Shown piece by piece: positions 1 through 6,873 of a stretch of DNA of 8,098 nt (within the stretch, counting starts at the first letter, position 1; each line of letters opens with the position of its first letter). This stretch comes from Candidatus Kuenenbacteria bacterium (GTDB taxonomy: Bacteria; Patescibacteriota; Patescibacteriia; UBA2591; PGYQ01). The stretch lies in the NCBI GenBank assembly GCA_016209005.1, contig JACQWZ010000078.1, forward strand, positions 1 to 8,098. Direction: 5' to 3'. The position numbers and the translations under genes are program-made. The notes under the pieces are model-generated. The model was not told where the DNA came from, searched no databases, and worked only from the letters and a program-made list of their open reading frames with translations.

Positions 1-2
1 AT

Positions 3-1655
3 TATAGAAATGGGGGAAATAGTATTTATATGAAGAATCTTTCTACTAATGAAGAAAGCAAAATTAGTGGAAATTCAAGTGGTCAATATGTAGGTAATCT
101 ATCTATTTATGGAGATAAAATAGTTTGGGAGGGTTATAAAAATAATACAAGTAGTGGTATTTATATGTATGATATAGCTACAAAAAATGAATATCAAATT
201 ACAAATAATTTAATTACAAATAATTTAAGTGGTCAATATGTTGGGAATATAGCTATTTATGAGAATAAAATAGTTTGGGAAGGTTATAAAAATAATACAA
301 GCGATATTTATATGAGAGAATTTTGGTTTAATCCTTCTAAAGTAACTGATCTTTCTTTTAAACCCGGAAATTTACAAGCGATTTTAAATTGGCAAACTGC
401 TGAAAAAGGAACTTATGATATAGCGGGATATAATGTTTATCAAAAACAAGGAGAGGAATATTTTAAAGTAAATCAAGAATTAATTAAAGACACAAATTAT
501 ATAGCCCAAAATTTAAAAGGCGCTATTCAATATTATTTTAAAGTAAAGGCTGTAGATATAAAGGAAAATGAAGGAGAATTTTCTGATGAAATATTAGTTA
601 AAATTAATGAAGCGCCAAAAATAAAATTAACATCGCCAAACAGTAGCGTTTCTGGAAATAAGTTATATCCAGCTACATATATTAAAAGCATATATACTTT
701 AAAATATGATATTGAAAATGACGATCAGGAAAAAGTAAACGTTGAATGTATGTATAAAATAATGGGAACTAATTTTTGGCGTTTAATAAATGATTCAAAT
801 CGCAAAGTGGAAGGAATTCAGTGGGATACTAAATCAGTAGATGAAACTTATACAACAATATATGGTGCAAAAAATATGTATGAAATTAAATGTATTGCCA
901 CTGATTATGCTGGTTTAACGGGAGAATCAACAGCAATAAATATTGGAATAGATAGAACAGCTCCAAAAATTTCTATATTTTTAACTCCAAGCACGATTTA
1001 TGCAAATGATCTAGTTAAATTAACCGCTCAAATATCGGATAATAATTTAATGAGTTTTTATACTAATAGTTATACAATTATAGATCCTAAAGGAAAAAGA
1101 TCAGAGCCTAAGAGTATGGGCAGTGGAAGTAATACTATATATTCATCTATGAGTACAACTATTGGTAGTTTTCCAGCTGGCACTATAATTGAATATTATG
1201 CAATTGCAAAAGATTTTACTGGAAATGAAACAAAAACACAAACATATAAAACTATCATAAAACCTTCTATTAAAATTATTTCGCCAAATGGCGGGGAGAA
1301 ATTAGTAAACGGTTCTGTTTATAGAATTAAATGGGATTATTCAAAAGATATTGATAAAGTTTCCGTAGGTTATTCATTTGGTTCTGGTTCATTAAATTGG
1401 ATTGTTAATAATATTCCAAATACAGGATATTATGATTGGACTGTTAATATCGGAAATACAATAAATACCCAAGTTAAAATTTATATCATTGGATATCGAA
1501 CTGGAGTAGGATCGGTTGAAGATTATTCAGATAATTATTTTAATGTTATAAATGCAAACTGTCAAAAAATCTGTAAAAATATTAGTACTCGTTCAGAAGG
1601 TTGGTATAATTCATGCACAGGAAAATTGATTAAATGGAAAAAACGTAGCAGATAA
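3..1655 (+). CDS. Modular surface/secreted protein, 3' part (propeller, FN3, Ig-like, KNH domains, Cys tail)
   Basis: The reading frame is open to the left edge, and the residues before the first ATG (position 30) continue the same repeat, so this is the C-terminal part of a larger protein; that ATG is unlikely to be the start. Numbering from it: residues 1-96 hold two near-identical blades of about 50 residues (SGQYVGN ... KIVWEGYKNNTS ... IYM), typical of TolB/PD40-like beta-propellers; about 100-192 looks like a fibronectin type III domain; about 196-410 holds two Ig-like beta domains joined by DRTAPKI; about 413-507 starts with ISPNGGEKL and ends with FNVI, like KNH/Ser-Thr-rich anchor-family domains; 511-541 is a short tail with C511, C515, C529 and the motif RSEGWYNSCTGKLIKW. 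No membrane segment is visible. I infer an extracellular adhesion or binding protein. Substrate and anchoring are unknown. The domain types are fairly clear; the exact families are not. Confidence 0.75.
   Translation, partial: YRNGGNSIYMKNLSTNEESKISGNSSGQYVGNLSIYGDKIVWEGYKNNTSSGIYMYDIATKNEYQITNNLITNNLSGQYVGNIAIYENKIVWEGYKNNTSDIYMREFWFNPSKVTDLSFKPGNLQAILNWQTAEKGTYDIAGYNVYQKQGEEYFKVNQELIKDTNYIAQNLKGAIQYYFKVKAVDIKENEGEFSDEILVKINEAPKIKLTSPNSSVSGNKLYPATYIKSIYTLKYDIENDDQEKVNVECMYKIMGTNFWRLINDSNRKVEGIQWDTKSVDETYTTIYGAKNMYEIKCIATDYAGLTGESTAINIGIDRTAPKISIFLTPSTIYANDLVKLTAQISDNNLMSFYTNSYTIIDPKGKRSEPKSMGSGSNTIYSSMSTTIGSFPAGTIIEYYAIAKDFTGNETKTQTYKTIIKPSIKIISPNGGEKLVNGSVYRIKWDYSKDIDKVSVGYSFGSGSLNWIVNNIPNTGYYDWTVNIGNTINTQVKIYIIGYRTGVGSVEDYSDNYFNVINANCQKICKNISTRSEGWYNSCTGKLIKWKKRSR
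198..227 (+). repeat. Perfect 15-bp in-frame tandem duplication
   Basis: ATTACAAATAATTTA occurs twice back to back with no mismatch, duplicating residues ITNNL between the two propeller blades. It keeps the frame. Replication slippage is the simplest origin. Confidence 0.9.
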
Positions 1656-1670
1656 GTAAAATAAAAAAAG

Positions 1671-1703
1671 TAGAGACGCAGTAATATTATAATTACATCT
1701 CTA
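1671..1703. repeat. Degenerate palindrome after the surface protein gene
   Basis: TAGAGA (1671-1676) pairs with TCTCTA (1698-1703), and GTAAT (1681-1685) pairs with ATTAC (1692-1696) around a 6-base loop, with an uneven internal loop (CGCA opposite A). It lies 15 bases after the stop codon. The outer GTAGAGACG-like arm resembles dispersed palindromic repeats of cyanobacterial and Patescibacteria intergenic DNA; that comparison is from memory. There is no T-run directly after it, so it is unlikely to be the terminator by itself. Confidence 0.5.
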
Positions 1704-1708
1704 TAAAA

Positions 1709-1746
1709 TAAAAAACTATGAAAATTTAATTTCCATAGTTTTTTTA
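1709..1746. terminator. Probable bidirectional intrinsic terminator
   Basis: An ACTATG / CATAGT stem extended by AAA/TTT with one bulge closes a small loop. It is flanked by an A-rich run on the left and a run of T on the right, so either strand gives a hairpin followed by U residues. It follows the surface protein gene by about 55 bases and faces the convergent minus-strand genes. The stem is AT-rich and therefore modest in strength. Confidence 0.6.
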
Positions 1747-1917
1747 GTCTTTCAAATATTATTTTCCATTTTTTAATATCTCAAGCCGATTTATTATCGC
1801 TTGTTGTAATTCATAGACATGAGAATAAATTAAACAAGAATCAATGCGGGAAATTTTTTAAGACAAGTATGTCTGTTAATTTGTTTAGCGAATTATTTAA
1901 TTTTTAAAAAGCTATTT

Positions 1918-2175
1918 TTAAATTTTCAAATATTTACCTTCTTTTAATAAAATCGTAATTGGAGTTTTAAGATTTTTAATTGGATCTAATTCTTCTGGGA
2001 AAAATCCAAGTTTTTCCAGACCAATCGCTTTTTTATTTTTATCTAAACAAATTACATCCCATGAATGTTCCGCTTCTTGAGCTTCGCAAGATTTTTTAGG
2101 ATCATCCCACCATAAATTTAAAGTGTTGCCGTAAGGATCTATAAAAATTTGAATTTTATTTATTTTTTTTGCCAT
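1918..2175 (-). CDS. DUF2283-like small protein, probable antitoxin
   Basis: A protein of 85 residues. The N-terminal half has the pattern of DUF2283-type proteins: a strand, then a D-x-x-x-N-x-L-x-L motif (IDPYGNTLNLWW, residues 11-23), a short acidic stretch, a second strand (VICLD, 41-45) and a K-K-A-I-G-L-E-K-L turn and strand (48-56). The C-terminal part (about 65-85) is basic and ends KYLKI. Its ATG lies 16 nt inside the upstream gene, with an AAAGGG Shine-Dalgarno-like site about 9 bases before it, so the two genes are translationally linked. Small DUF2283 proteins are often found beside small toxins, and I infer the antitoxin role from that and from the overlap. The family call is by eye. 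No terminator is seen directly after it; the nearest candidate is at 1709-1746. Confidence 0.6.
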   Translation of the reverse strand: MAKKINKIQIFIDPYGNTLNLWWDDPKKSCEAQEAEHSWDVICLDKNKKAIGLEKLGFFPEELDPIKNLKTPITILLKEGKYLKI

Positions 2176-2489
2176 ATTTTCTTGCCCTTTCTTTTAGACT
2201 TGCTTGTTAAATAAGCCGTTACAATAAAACCATCTCCATTTAAATGACGCGTGATAACGCAAATCCAATGTTTATTAATTTTTTGATAATAAAAATAAAA
2301 ATTTTTTACTTCAGGATTTTGCCATACTTCATCTGCTTTATTTAAACTTTCTAAAACGTCTTTTAATCTATTTTTTAAATCTGGATGCTTGGTTTCTGAA
2401 ATATATTGCCAATAATTTTCACTTGTTCTTATTTTCTTTTTTAAAACAGAAATTACTTCATAAATTTGAGATATTTTTATTTCTTTCAT
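2160..2489 (-). CDS. Putative BECR-fold RNase-like toxin
   Basis: A protein of 109 residues with a helical N-terminus (1-30), a SETKHPDLKNR segment with H35 and R41, a helix (42-55), then a run of beta strands: FYFYYQK (64-70), KHWICVITRHLNGDG (73-87) and FIVTAYLT (88-95), with a very basic C-terminus. The order helix, K-H-P helix, then strands ending in T-A-Y-L-T is the look of small nucleases of the barnase-EndoU-colicin E5/D-RelE group, in which His, Arg and late Thr/Tyr residues line the active site. It is first in a two-gene unit, overlaps the DUF2283-like gene by 16 nt, and has its own promoter and palindrome upstream. I infer an RNase toxin of a type II toxin-antitoxin system. Activity and exact family are not proven by sequence. 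The start has no good ribosome binding site. Confidence 0.55.
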   Translation of the reverse strand: MKEIKISQIYEVISVLKKKIRTSENYWQYISETKHPDLKNRLKDVLESLNKADEVWQNPEVKNFYFYYQKINKHWICVITRHLNGDGFIVTAYLTSKSKRKGKKIWQKK

Positions 2490-2503
2490 ATTTTCTATTT
2501 TTT

Positions 2504-2520
2504 TATCTTATAATAAGATA
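2504..2520. promoter_or_regulatory. Palindromic operator candidate of the toxin-antitoxin unit
   Basis: TATCTTATAATAAGATA is a perfect 7-3-7 inverted repeat. It lies 15 bp upstream of the toxin ATG and about 10 bp downstream of the predicted transcription start, where autoregulatory toxin-antitoxin operators often lie. Binding is inferred. Confidence 0.5.
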
Positions 2521-2535
2521 TCATATTTTGTTTTT

Positions 2536-2563
2536 ATTTTACTTTTTTTTAAAATTTTGTCAA
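2536..2563 (-). promoter_or_regulatory. Sigma70-type promoter for the toxin-antitoxin unit
   Basis: On the minus strand a perfect -35 box TTGACA (2558-2563) is followed after 16 bases by TAAAAT (2536-2541), a -10 box with five of six consensus bases. The spacer is A/T-rich. Predicted start is near 2529, leaving a leader of about 40 nt before the ATG at 2489. Confidence 0.55.
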
Positions 2564-2598
2564 GTAAAATAATTGGTCCACATTAAAAGTCGGTATTT

Positions 2599-2714
2599 CA
2601 GGACTTACGCAGTTTAATCAAAAAATGGCTAAAGTTAGCGAAAATTGAATTTTTGTTAATTTTTCATTTTTAGCTAATATTAGCCAAATGCACATTAATA
2701 GTGCGTAACTCCTG
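2599..2714. mobile_element. 116-bp MITE with terminal inverted repeats and 5-bp target duplication
   Basis: The left end CAGGACTTACGCAGT (2599-2613) matches the reverse complement of the right end, CAGGAGTTACGCACT (2700-2714), at 13 of 15 positions. Directly outside, TATTT occurs on both sides (2594-2598 and 2715-2719), a perfect 5-bp target duplication. Inside the ends, TGGCTAAAGTTAGC pairs imperfectly with GCTAATATTAGCCA, so the whole element can fold into one long hairpin. It has no coding capacity and would need a transposase supplied in trans. The same end sequence occurs at 7909. Confidence 0.85.
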
Positions 2715-2759
2715 TATTTAATATTATACGATCGTGAGAAAGTGAAATGCATTATAAAA

Positions 2760-3396
2760 TATTGAACCGACTAATAAATTTAATTCTTCGCCTTGTATTT
2801 CTTTTGATTTAATTTTATTGTTGTTTAGTCCTCTATCTAAATGAGGCAATAAATCAGTAATCATAAAAATTGGATCGTTATCTTTTTCACCAATATTAAT
2901 TTCTACTTTTTTACCGTTTTCTAAATAAACCTGACCGTGCAAAGCCAAAGCAATGGTTGGCCATTGATATTTTTTAATGCTTCCATAATAATGAGTCTTT
3001 AAAAAAGCCAAACTCTCGTCTTCATATAAAGGCATAACTTTTAAATCCAAATGTGGCGAATCAATGTGAGACATAATCATATTAAAACCATGCGATAAAG
3101 ATTTTTTTCCAATTTTTACTAAAAATAAACTTTTATCACGATTAATCGAATAAACTTTATCGCCCGCCTTAAGTGATTTTGTCGTGGTAATATTTTTAAA
3201 ACCCAGCTTGTTTGGCCAATTTAACACTCGTAGCCATGGCTTCACATTCGGTTTTTGATTGATTTAAAAAATTTTTATAACCCTCGGTAAATTTAAAAGC
3301 CGTTTGTTTAGTTTTTTCATCCCAAACTTCCCAACAACTTTTTCGTTCAAGTTTAAGTTGTTTTTCTAATTTTTGATAATCAATTTTTTTAGACAG
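2760..3396 (-). pseudogene. Broken M18 family aminopeptidase (N-terminal half, frameshifted)
   Basis: The fragment matches the N-terminal part of M18 metallo-aminopeptidases (aspartyl aminopeptidase/ApeA type): first frame ERKSCWEVWDEKTK ... TEGYKNFL ... VKLAKQAGF, then TAA; the next frame resumes with KNITTTKSLKAGDKVYSI ... SHIDSPHLDLK ... LYEDESLAFLKTHYYGSIKK ... DLLPHLD ... GEELNLLVGSI. The two parts join if one base is removed from the TTTT run at 3198-3201. SHIDSP carries the first zinc-ligand His and the nearby Asp. Similarity stops near 2760, and the remaining half of the family's roughly 450 residues, with the other metal ligands, is absent. The first frame has no ATG, GTG or TTG start; CTG at 3394-3396 sits where a start would be expected. 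The longest intact frame runs 2724-3245 from a GTG. The product would be inactive even if the frameshift were a sequencing error. Confidence 0.85.
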
Positions 3397-3453
3397 AATA
3401 ATAAAAATGTAAAATTAAAAAAATAAAAATACAGAATACAAAATCAATGTTTA

Positions 3454-3483
3454 GAGGTTCAACTTTAGGAAAGGTTGAACCTC
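3454..3483. repeat. Inverted repeat between gyrB and the peptidase remnant
   Basis: GAGGTTCAAC (3454-3463) pairs perfectly with GTTGAACCTC (3474-3483); TTT/AAA extends the stem past one bulged G, with a 3-base loop. It lies about 65 bases after the gyrB stop on that strand. There is no U-run next to it, so it would be a weak intrinsic terminator. It could equally be a dispersed palindrome or an RNA 3'-end stabiliser. Confidence 0.5.
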
Positions 3484-3546
3484 AAGAAAGAAATTTAAAA
3501 TTTTTCTGTATCTTTTTGTTCTCGTGTTTTTTTGTTTTTGTGTTTC

Positions 3547-6500
3547 TCAAATATCTAAATTCTTTACCTTTTTGGCGTGGGTTTGAATGAAATGTTTTCG
3601 GGGCAAGACATCGCTTCCCATTAAAATATCAAAAATTTCATCCGCCGCTTCCACATCTTCAATGGTTATTTGTTTAATCACTCTGCGTTTAGGATCCATT
3701 GTTGTTTCCCATAATTGTTCCGGATTCATTTCTCCCAAACCTTTATATCGTTGTATATCAACAGATTTGTCTCCGACTTTTTTTAAAATTTCTTCTCTTT
3801 CTTCTTCAGAGTAAGTGTAATTTATTTGTTTGTTAATTTGCATTCTATAAAGTGGCGGTTGAGCGACATAGAGATGTCCTTTGTTAATTAATTCTGGAAA
3901 ATAACGATAAAATAAAGTTAAAAGCAATGTTCGAATATGCGCTCCATCAACATCGGCGTCAGTCATAATGACAATTTTATTATATCTTAATTTTTCTAAA
4001 TTAAATTGTTCGGCGATATTTGTTCCCAAAGCGATAATCAAAGATTTAATTTCATTATTGGCAAACATTTTATCCAACCGCGCTTTTTCCACATTTAAAA
4101 TTTTTCCTCTCAAAGGCAAGATCGCTTGAAATTCTCGATCCCGACCCTGTTTTGCCGAATTATGAACAAATACGCCACTAGCCAAAGCAAAATTATGAGT
4201 GTTGGATACTTCAATATCATAAACGTCAACTTTTTCTTTTAATGGAACAATGGCTTTTATTCGATGATTATAATTTAAAATCGCTTCTTTAAATTTTACT
4301 TCATCATTATTAAAAAATCTTTGGCAAATTGTTTCATATCTAATAAGACTTTTATCATTTTTTTCTTTTCTTATTTGATTATAAATTTTTATATCAACAG
4401 ATTTATTTTTGTTATAAATTGAGGATAAAATTACCAATGCTTTTCTTAAATAGGTTTGGTTATAAGTTTCTTTTCTTTTTTTTCTAAATTCTTTATCCCA
4501 TTGTTTTTTTGTTGTTTCTATTCGCCATTTTTGCAAACTTAGATTATTCCATTGTTTTTTGGCAATTTTAGAAAGCCATTCTTTTTTTTCTGGATGTTTT
4601 TCAAAATAATTTTTAACTCTTTGTGACTGTTTTTCTTTATTCTTTTCTTCATTCCAATATTTTTTTTGAGCTTCATTAAGAAGTTCATTATTTTTTTTTC
4701 TGTATTCCGCATTGTTATTATAAAATTCCAAAAACTTTTTAGCCATATAATTTTTATATTCTATATTTTGCCATTGCTTTTTAGCTTTTTCACTTAATAT
4801 TTTCTTTATTTTAGGATTATTCATTATTTTTTTAATTTTTTCGCGAAATTTTTTTGTTTTATGAAGTTGTCTCAATTTTTTTTTTACATCTTCTCGATGA
4901 ATTGTTTTCTTAAGAATTTTTGAATGAAGCAAAAGATGTTCACTCTTTGACATTCTTATTAAATTGCTCGGATTATTATTTAACTTGTTAAAATCAGAGT
5001 GATGAATAGTGTCGCCTTTTTCTTTTAAATAAATATTCTTTCTTAAATTATATTTATCGGCTAATAAATGAGTAAAAATCCATTTTGAATTTTGAGGATC
5101 TAAAATCATTTCATATCCTTTAATAGTTATTCTGTTTTCTATTTTAGAATATTTTTTGTAAAGAGGCATTAAAGAATTCTTTTTCTTCAAATCTTTGGCT
5201 ATTTTATAACTTCCATCTCTTAACATAAATTTATGGTCTAGAGTACAAATTATTTCTTCATCATTATCTAAAATTATTTTAATTACCTCGGTATTTTTTT
5301 TAGTCATTCTGGGGTTTTTTATTAAATCAATTTCTATATTTCCATTATAATTAATAGTATAACAATAATTTTTTTTACCTTTCTTGTCTTCTTTAATTAA
5401 TTCTTTAAAATTAAGATTTCTTCCATCTGCTAATGCAATTTTTGTATTACCATCAAAACATCCACCGGCTGAATCTCCTTCAACAATAAAAATTTCCGCT
5501 TTTTGAGCGTCTCGGGTTGAACAGTCGGCTAATTTTCCCGGCAAAGTTATTCCTTCTAAAACTCCTTTTCTTAAAACCGATTCTCGCGCTTGACGAGCGG
5601 CTAAACGTGCCTGAGCCGACAAAATGCATTTATTTAAAATATGTTCGGCTTCTCGCGGATGTTCTTCTAAAAAAGTGTTAAAAGTTTCATTAAAAATTAA
5701 ATCCACAATTGAACGAACCTCTGGATTTCCCAATTTATTTTTTGTTTGTCCTTCAAATTGAGGCTCGCTAATTTTTACGCTTATAATCGCGGTTAATCCT
5801 TCTCTCACATCTTCGCTGGTTAAATTTTCATCTTTTTCTTTTAAAAAATTTTGTTTTCGGGCGTAATTATTTAAAACTTTTGTTAGAGCGTTTTTAAATC
5901 CATTCAAATGCATACCCCCGTCAATTGTAAAAATATTATTCGCAAAACTAAAAATCGTTTCTTTATATTCGTCTGTATATTGCAAAGCTATTTCCACTTT
6001 TATCTCGTCAATTTCTTTTTCAACATAAAAAACCGATTCATGTTTAGGCTCTTTGTGATAATTTAAATGTTTAACATAAGAAGCGATTCCTCCTTCAAAA
6101 TAAAATTGATATTTGAAAGGAGGTTGTTTATCGTCTCGTTCATCAATAACAATAATTTTAACGCCTTTTGTTAAGTAGGCTTGTTGGCGAAGATGAGATA
6201 AAATTATTTCCCAATCAAAAGAAATTTTTTTAAAAACTTTTAAATCTGGCTGAAAAGTCATTATTGTTCCGGTTGGAAAAATCGTTTCAGAATCTTTTGG
6301 AATTATTAATTTTCCTGTCATTTTTACATCTTTTTGAGGAACGCCTCGTTTATATTCTTGAAGATAAATTTTTCCGTCGCGATGAACTTCGGCTTGCATC
6401 CATTTAGATAAGGCGTTAACCACTGAAATTCCGACGCCGTGCAATCCTCCAGAAACTTTATATCCTCCTTTTGGACCAAATTTTCCTCCGGCGTGAAGTT

Positions 6501-6804
6501 TGGTCATTACCACCTCTAAGGCCGATTTTCCTGTTGATTTATGAATATCAACCGGAATTCCTCGACCATTATCAGTAACTCTAATTTTATTTTCTGGCAA
6601 TAATTCAACAATAATTTTATCACAAAAACCCGCCATTACTTCATCAATGGCGTTATCAACCGTTTCCCAAATTAAATGATGCAGTCCGGTCGATCCAGTG
6701 CTTCCAATATACATTCCCGGCCTTTTTTTTACCGGATCAAGTCCTTCAAGCACAATAATTTGGTCGGCCTTGTATTCGTTTGATTTATTTTTTTCCTTTT
6801 CCAT
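3547..6804 (-). CDS. gyrB: DNA gyrase subunit B precursor with an intein
   Basis: GyrB is the ATPase and TOPRIM subunit of DNA gyrase, which introduces negative supercoils with GyrA in the cytoplasm. The precursor has 1085 residues; without the 434-residue intein the mature protein has 651, a normal bacterial length. The GHKL ATPase domain (about 17-220) shows E47 and N51 (WETVDNAIDE), D78 (VTDNGRGIP) and GGLHGVG (119-125). The transducer domain ends with the QTKNKLGN loop (353-360) that carries the ATP-contacting Lys. TOPRIM is split by the intein: EGDSAGG with catalytic E442 before it, SAKQGRDR and DADVDG (D949, D951) after it. RYKGLGEMNP (about 1019-1028) is the usual C-terminal motif. GyrB rather than ParE fits SAKQGRDR and QPPLYR. 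The ATG at 6804 has no clear Shine-Dalgarno. gyrA is not in the window. Gyrase activity should depend on splicing. Confidence 0.95.
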   Translation of the reverse strand: MEKEKNKSNEYKADQIIVLEGLDPVKKRPGMYIGSTGSTGLHHLIWETVDNAIDEVMAGFCDKIIVELLPENKIRVTDNGRGIPVDIHKSTGKSALEVVMTKLHAGGKFGPKGGYKVSGGLHGVGISVVNALSKWMQAEVHRDGKIYLQEYKRGVPQKDVKMTGKLIIPKDSETIFPTGTIMTFQPDLKVFKKISFDWEIILSHLRQQAYLTKGVKIIVIDERDDKQPPFKYQFYFEGGIASYVKHLNYHKEPKHESVFYVEKEIDEIKVEIALQYTDEYKETIFSFANNIFTIDGGMHLNGFKNALTKVLNNYARKQNFLKEKDENLTSEDVREGLTAIISVKISEPQFEGQTKNKLGNPEVRSIVDLIFNETFNTFLEEHPREAEHILNKCILSAQARLAARQARESVLRKGVLEGITLPGKLADCSTRDAQKAEIFIVEGDSAGGCFDGNTKIALADGRNLNFKELIKEDKKGKKNYCYTINYNGNIEIDLIKNPRMTKKNTEVIKIILDNDEEIICTLDHKFMLRDGSYKIAKDLKKKNSLMPLYKKYSKIENRITIKGYEMILDPQNSKWIFTHLLADKYNLRKNIYLKEKGDTIHHSDFNKLNNNPSNLIRMSKSEHLLLHSKILKKTIHREDVKKKLRQLHKTKKFREKIKKIMNNPKIKKILSEKAKKQWQNIEYKNYMAKKFLEFYNNNAEYRKKNNELLNEAQKKYWNEEKNKEKQSQRVKNYFEKHPEKKEWLSKIAKKQWNNLSLQKWRIETTKKQWDKEFRKKRKETYNQTYLRKALVILSSIYNKNKSVDIKIYNQIRKEKNDKSLIRYETICQRFFNNDEVKFKEAILNYNHRIKAIVPLKEKVDVYDIEVSNTHNFALASGVFVHNSAKQGRDREFQAILPLRGKILNVEKARLDKMFANNEIKSLIIALGTNIAEQFNLEKLRYNKIVIMTDADVDGAHIRTLLLTLFYRYFPELINKGHLYVAQPPLYRMQINKQINYTYSEEEREEILKKVGDKSVDIQRYKGLGEMNPEQLWETTMDPKRRVIKQITIEDVEAADEIFDILMGSDVLPRKHFIQTHAKKVKNLDI
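4426..4893 (-). other. Lys/Trp-rich repeat region of the homing endonuclease
   Basis: Intein residues about 190-345 are very rich in Lys, Asn and Glu and repeat a KKxW motif at residues 227-230, 266-269, 292-295, 301-304 and 318-321, within helix-like units such as KKQWQNIEYKNYM and KKQWNNLSLQKWR. It looks like a series of short DNA-binding helices, similar in spirit to NUMOD modules of HNH enzymes. The function is inferred. Confidence 0.5.
4924..5013 (-). other. HNH endonuclease motif inside the intein
   Basis: Intein residues 150-179 contain HHSDFNKLNNNPSNL followed by SEHLLLH: H153/H154 for the first His, N166 for the Asn and H175 or H179 for the last His. The spacing and the N-N-x-P-x-N-L core are those of HNH homing endonucleases. 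No key residue is missing, so cleavage activity is plausible. Confidence 0.8.
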
Positions 6805-6843
6805 AATTTATTAGCCTATAACTTCTTAGCTTTTTAGAAAATT

Positions 6844-6873
6844 AATTTAGAAAATAAATAATGAGTAGGTCAA
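6844..6873 (-). promoter_or_regulatory. Possible gyrB promoter
   Basis: On the minus strand TTGACC (6868-6873) is followed after 18 bases by TAAATT (6844-6849). The -35 box is the outer edge of the 6868-6923 palindrome. The -10 box matches four of six consensus bases, so this is a weak prediction. The gyrB ATG is about 40 nt further on. Confidence 0.3.

Larger units (their letters stand above)
4159..5460 (-). mobile_element. GyrB intein with HNH homing endonuclease (434 aa)
   Basis: The insert lies between EGDSAGG and SAKQGRDR of GyrB. It starts with Cys1 (CFDGNTKIALADG, block A), has the block B T-x-x-H motif at T73/H76 (TLDHKF), block F VDVYDIEV with THNF (411-424), and ends VFVHN, with penultimate His433, Asn434 and Ser as the +1 residue. 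All splicing residues are present, so it should excise itself. The site, the ends and the phrases NYCYTI, CTLDHKFMLRDGSYK, ILNYNHRI and THNFALASGVFVHN closely match what I recall of the Synechocystis GyrB intein, which has about the same length. Between the splicing blocks, residues about 127-180 carry an HNH nuclease motif, followed by a long Lys-rich region (about 190-345). HNH homing endonucleases cut intein-free alleles so that the intein is copied in. Confidence 0.95.

Noticed and set aside
1759..1857. 32-codon open stretch on the minus strand with protein-like end (YELQQAIINRLEILKNGK)
   Set aside because: It has stops on both sides and no ATG, GTG or TTG. It might be a gene remnant, loosely like the end of an HsdS-type protein, but that is too weak to annotate.
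1860..1875. AGACA / TGTCT mini-hairpin after the antitoxin gene
   Set aside because: Only 5 bp with a 4-base loop and no U-run; common by chance in such AT-rich DNA and not a credible terminator.
2724..3245. Reading the GTG-started 173-codon frame as an intact gene
   Set aside because: Its first residues lie in the middle of the M18 domain after the frameshift, and homology ends before its stop; it is part of a broken gene.
3587..3814. 75-codon open frame on the plus strand
   Set aside because: It lies wholly inside gyrB on the opposite strand, with no recognisable protein features.
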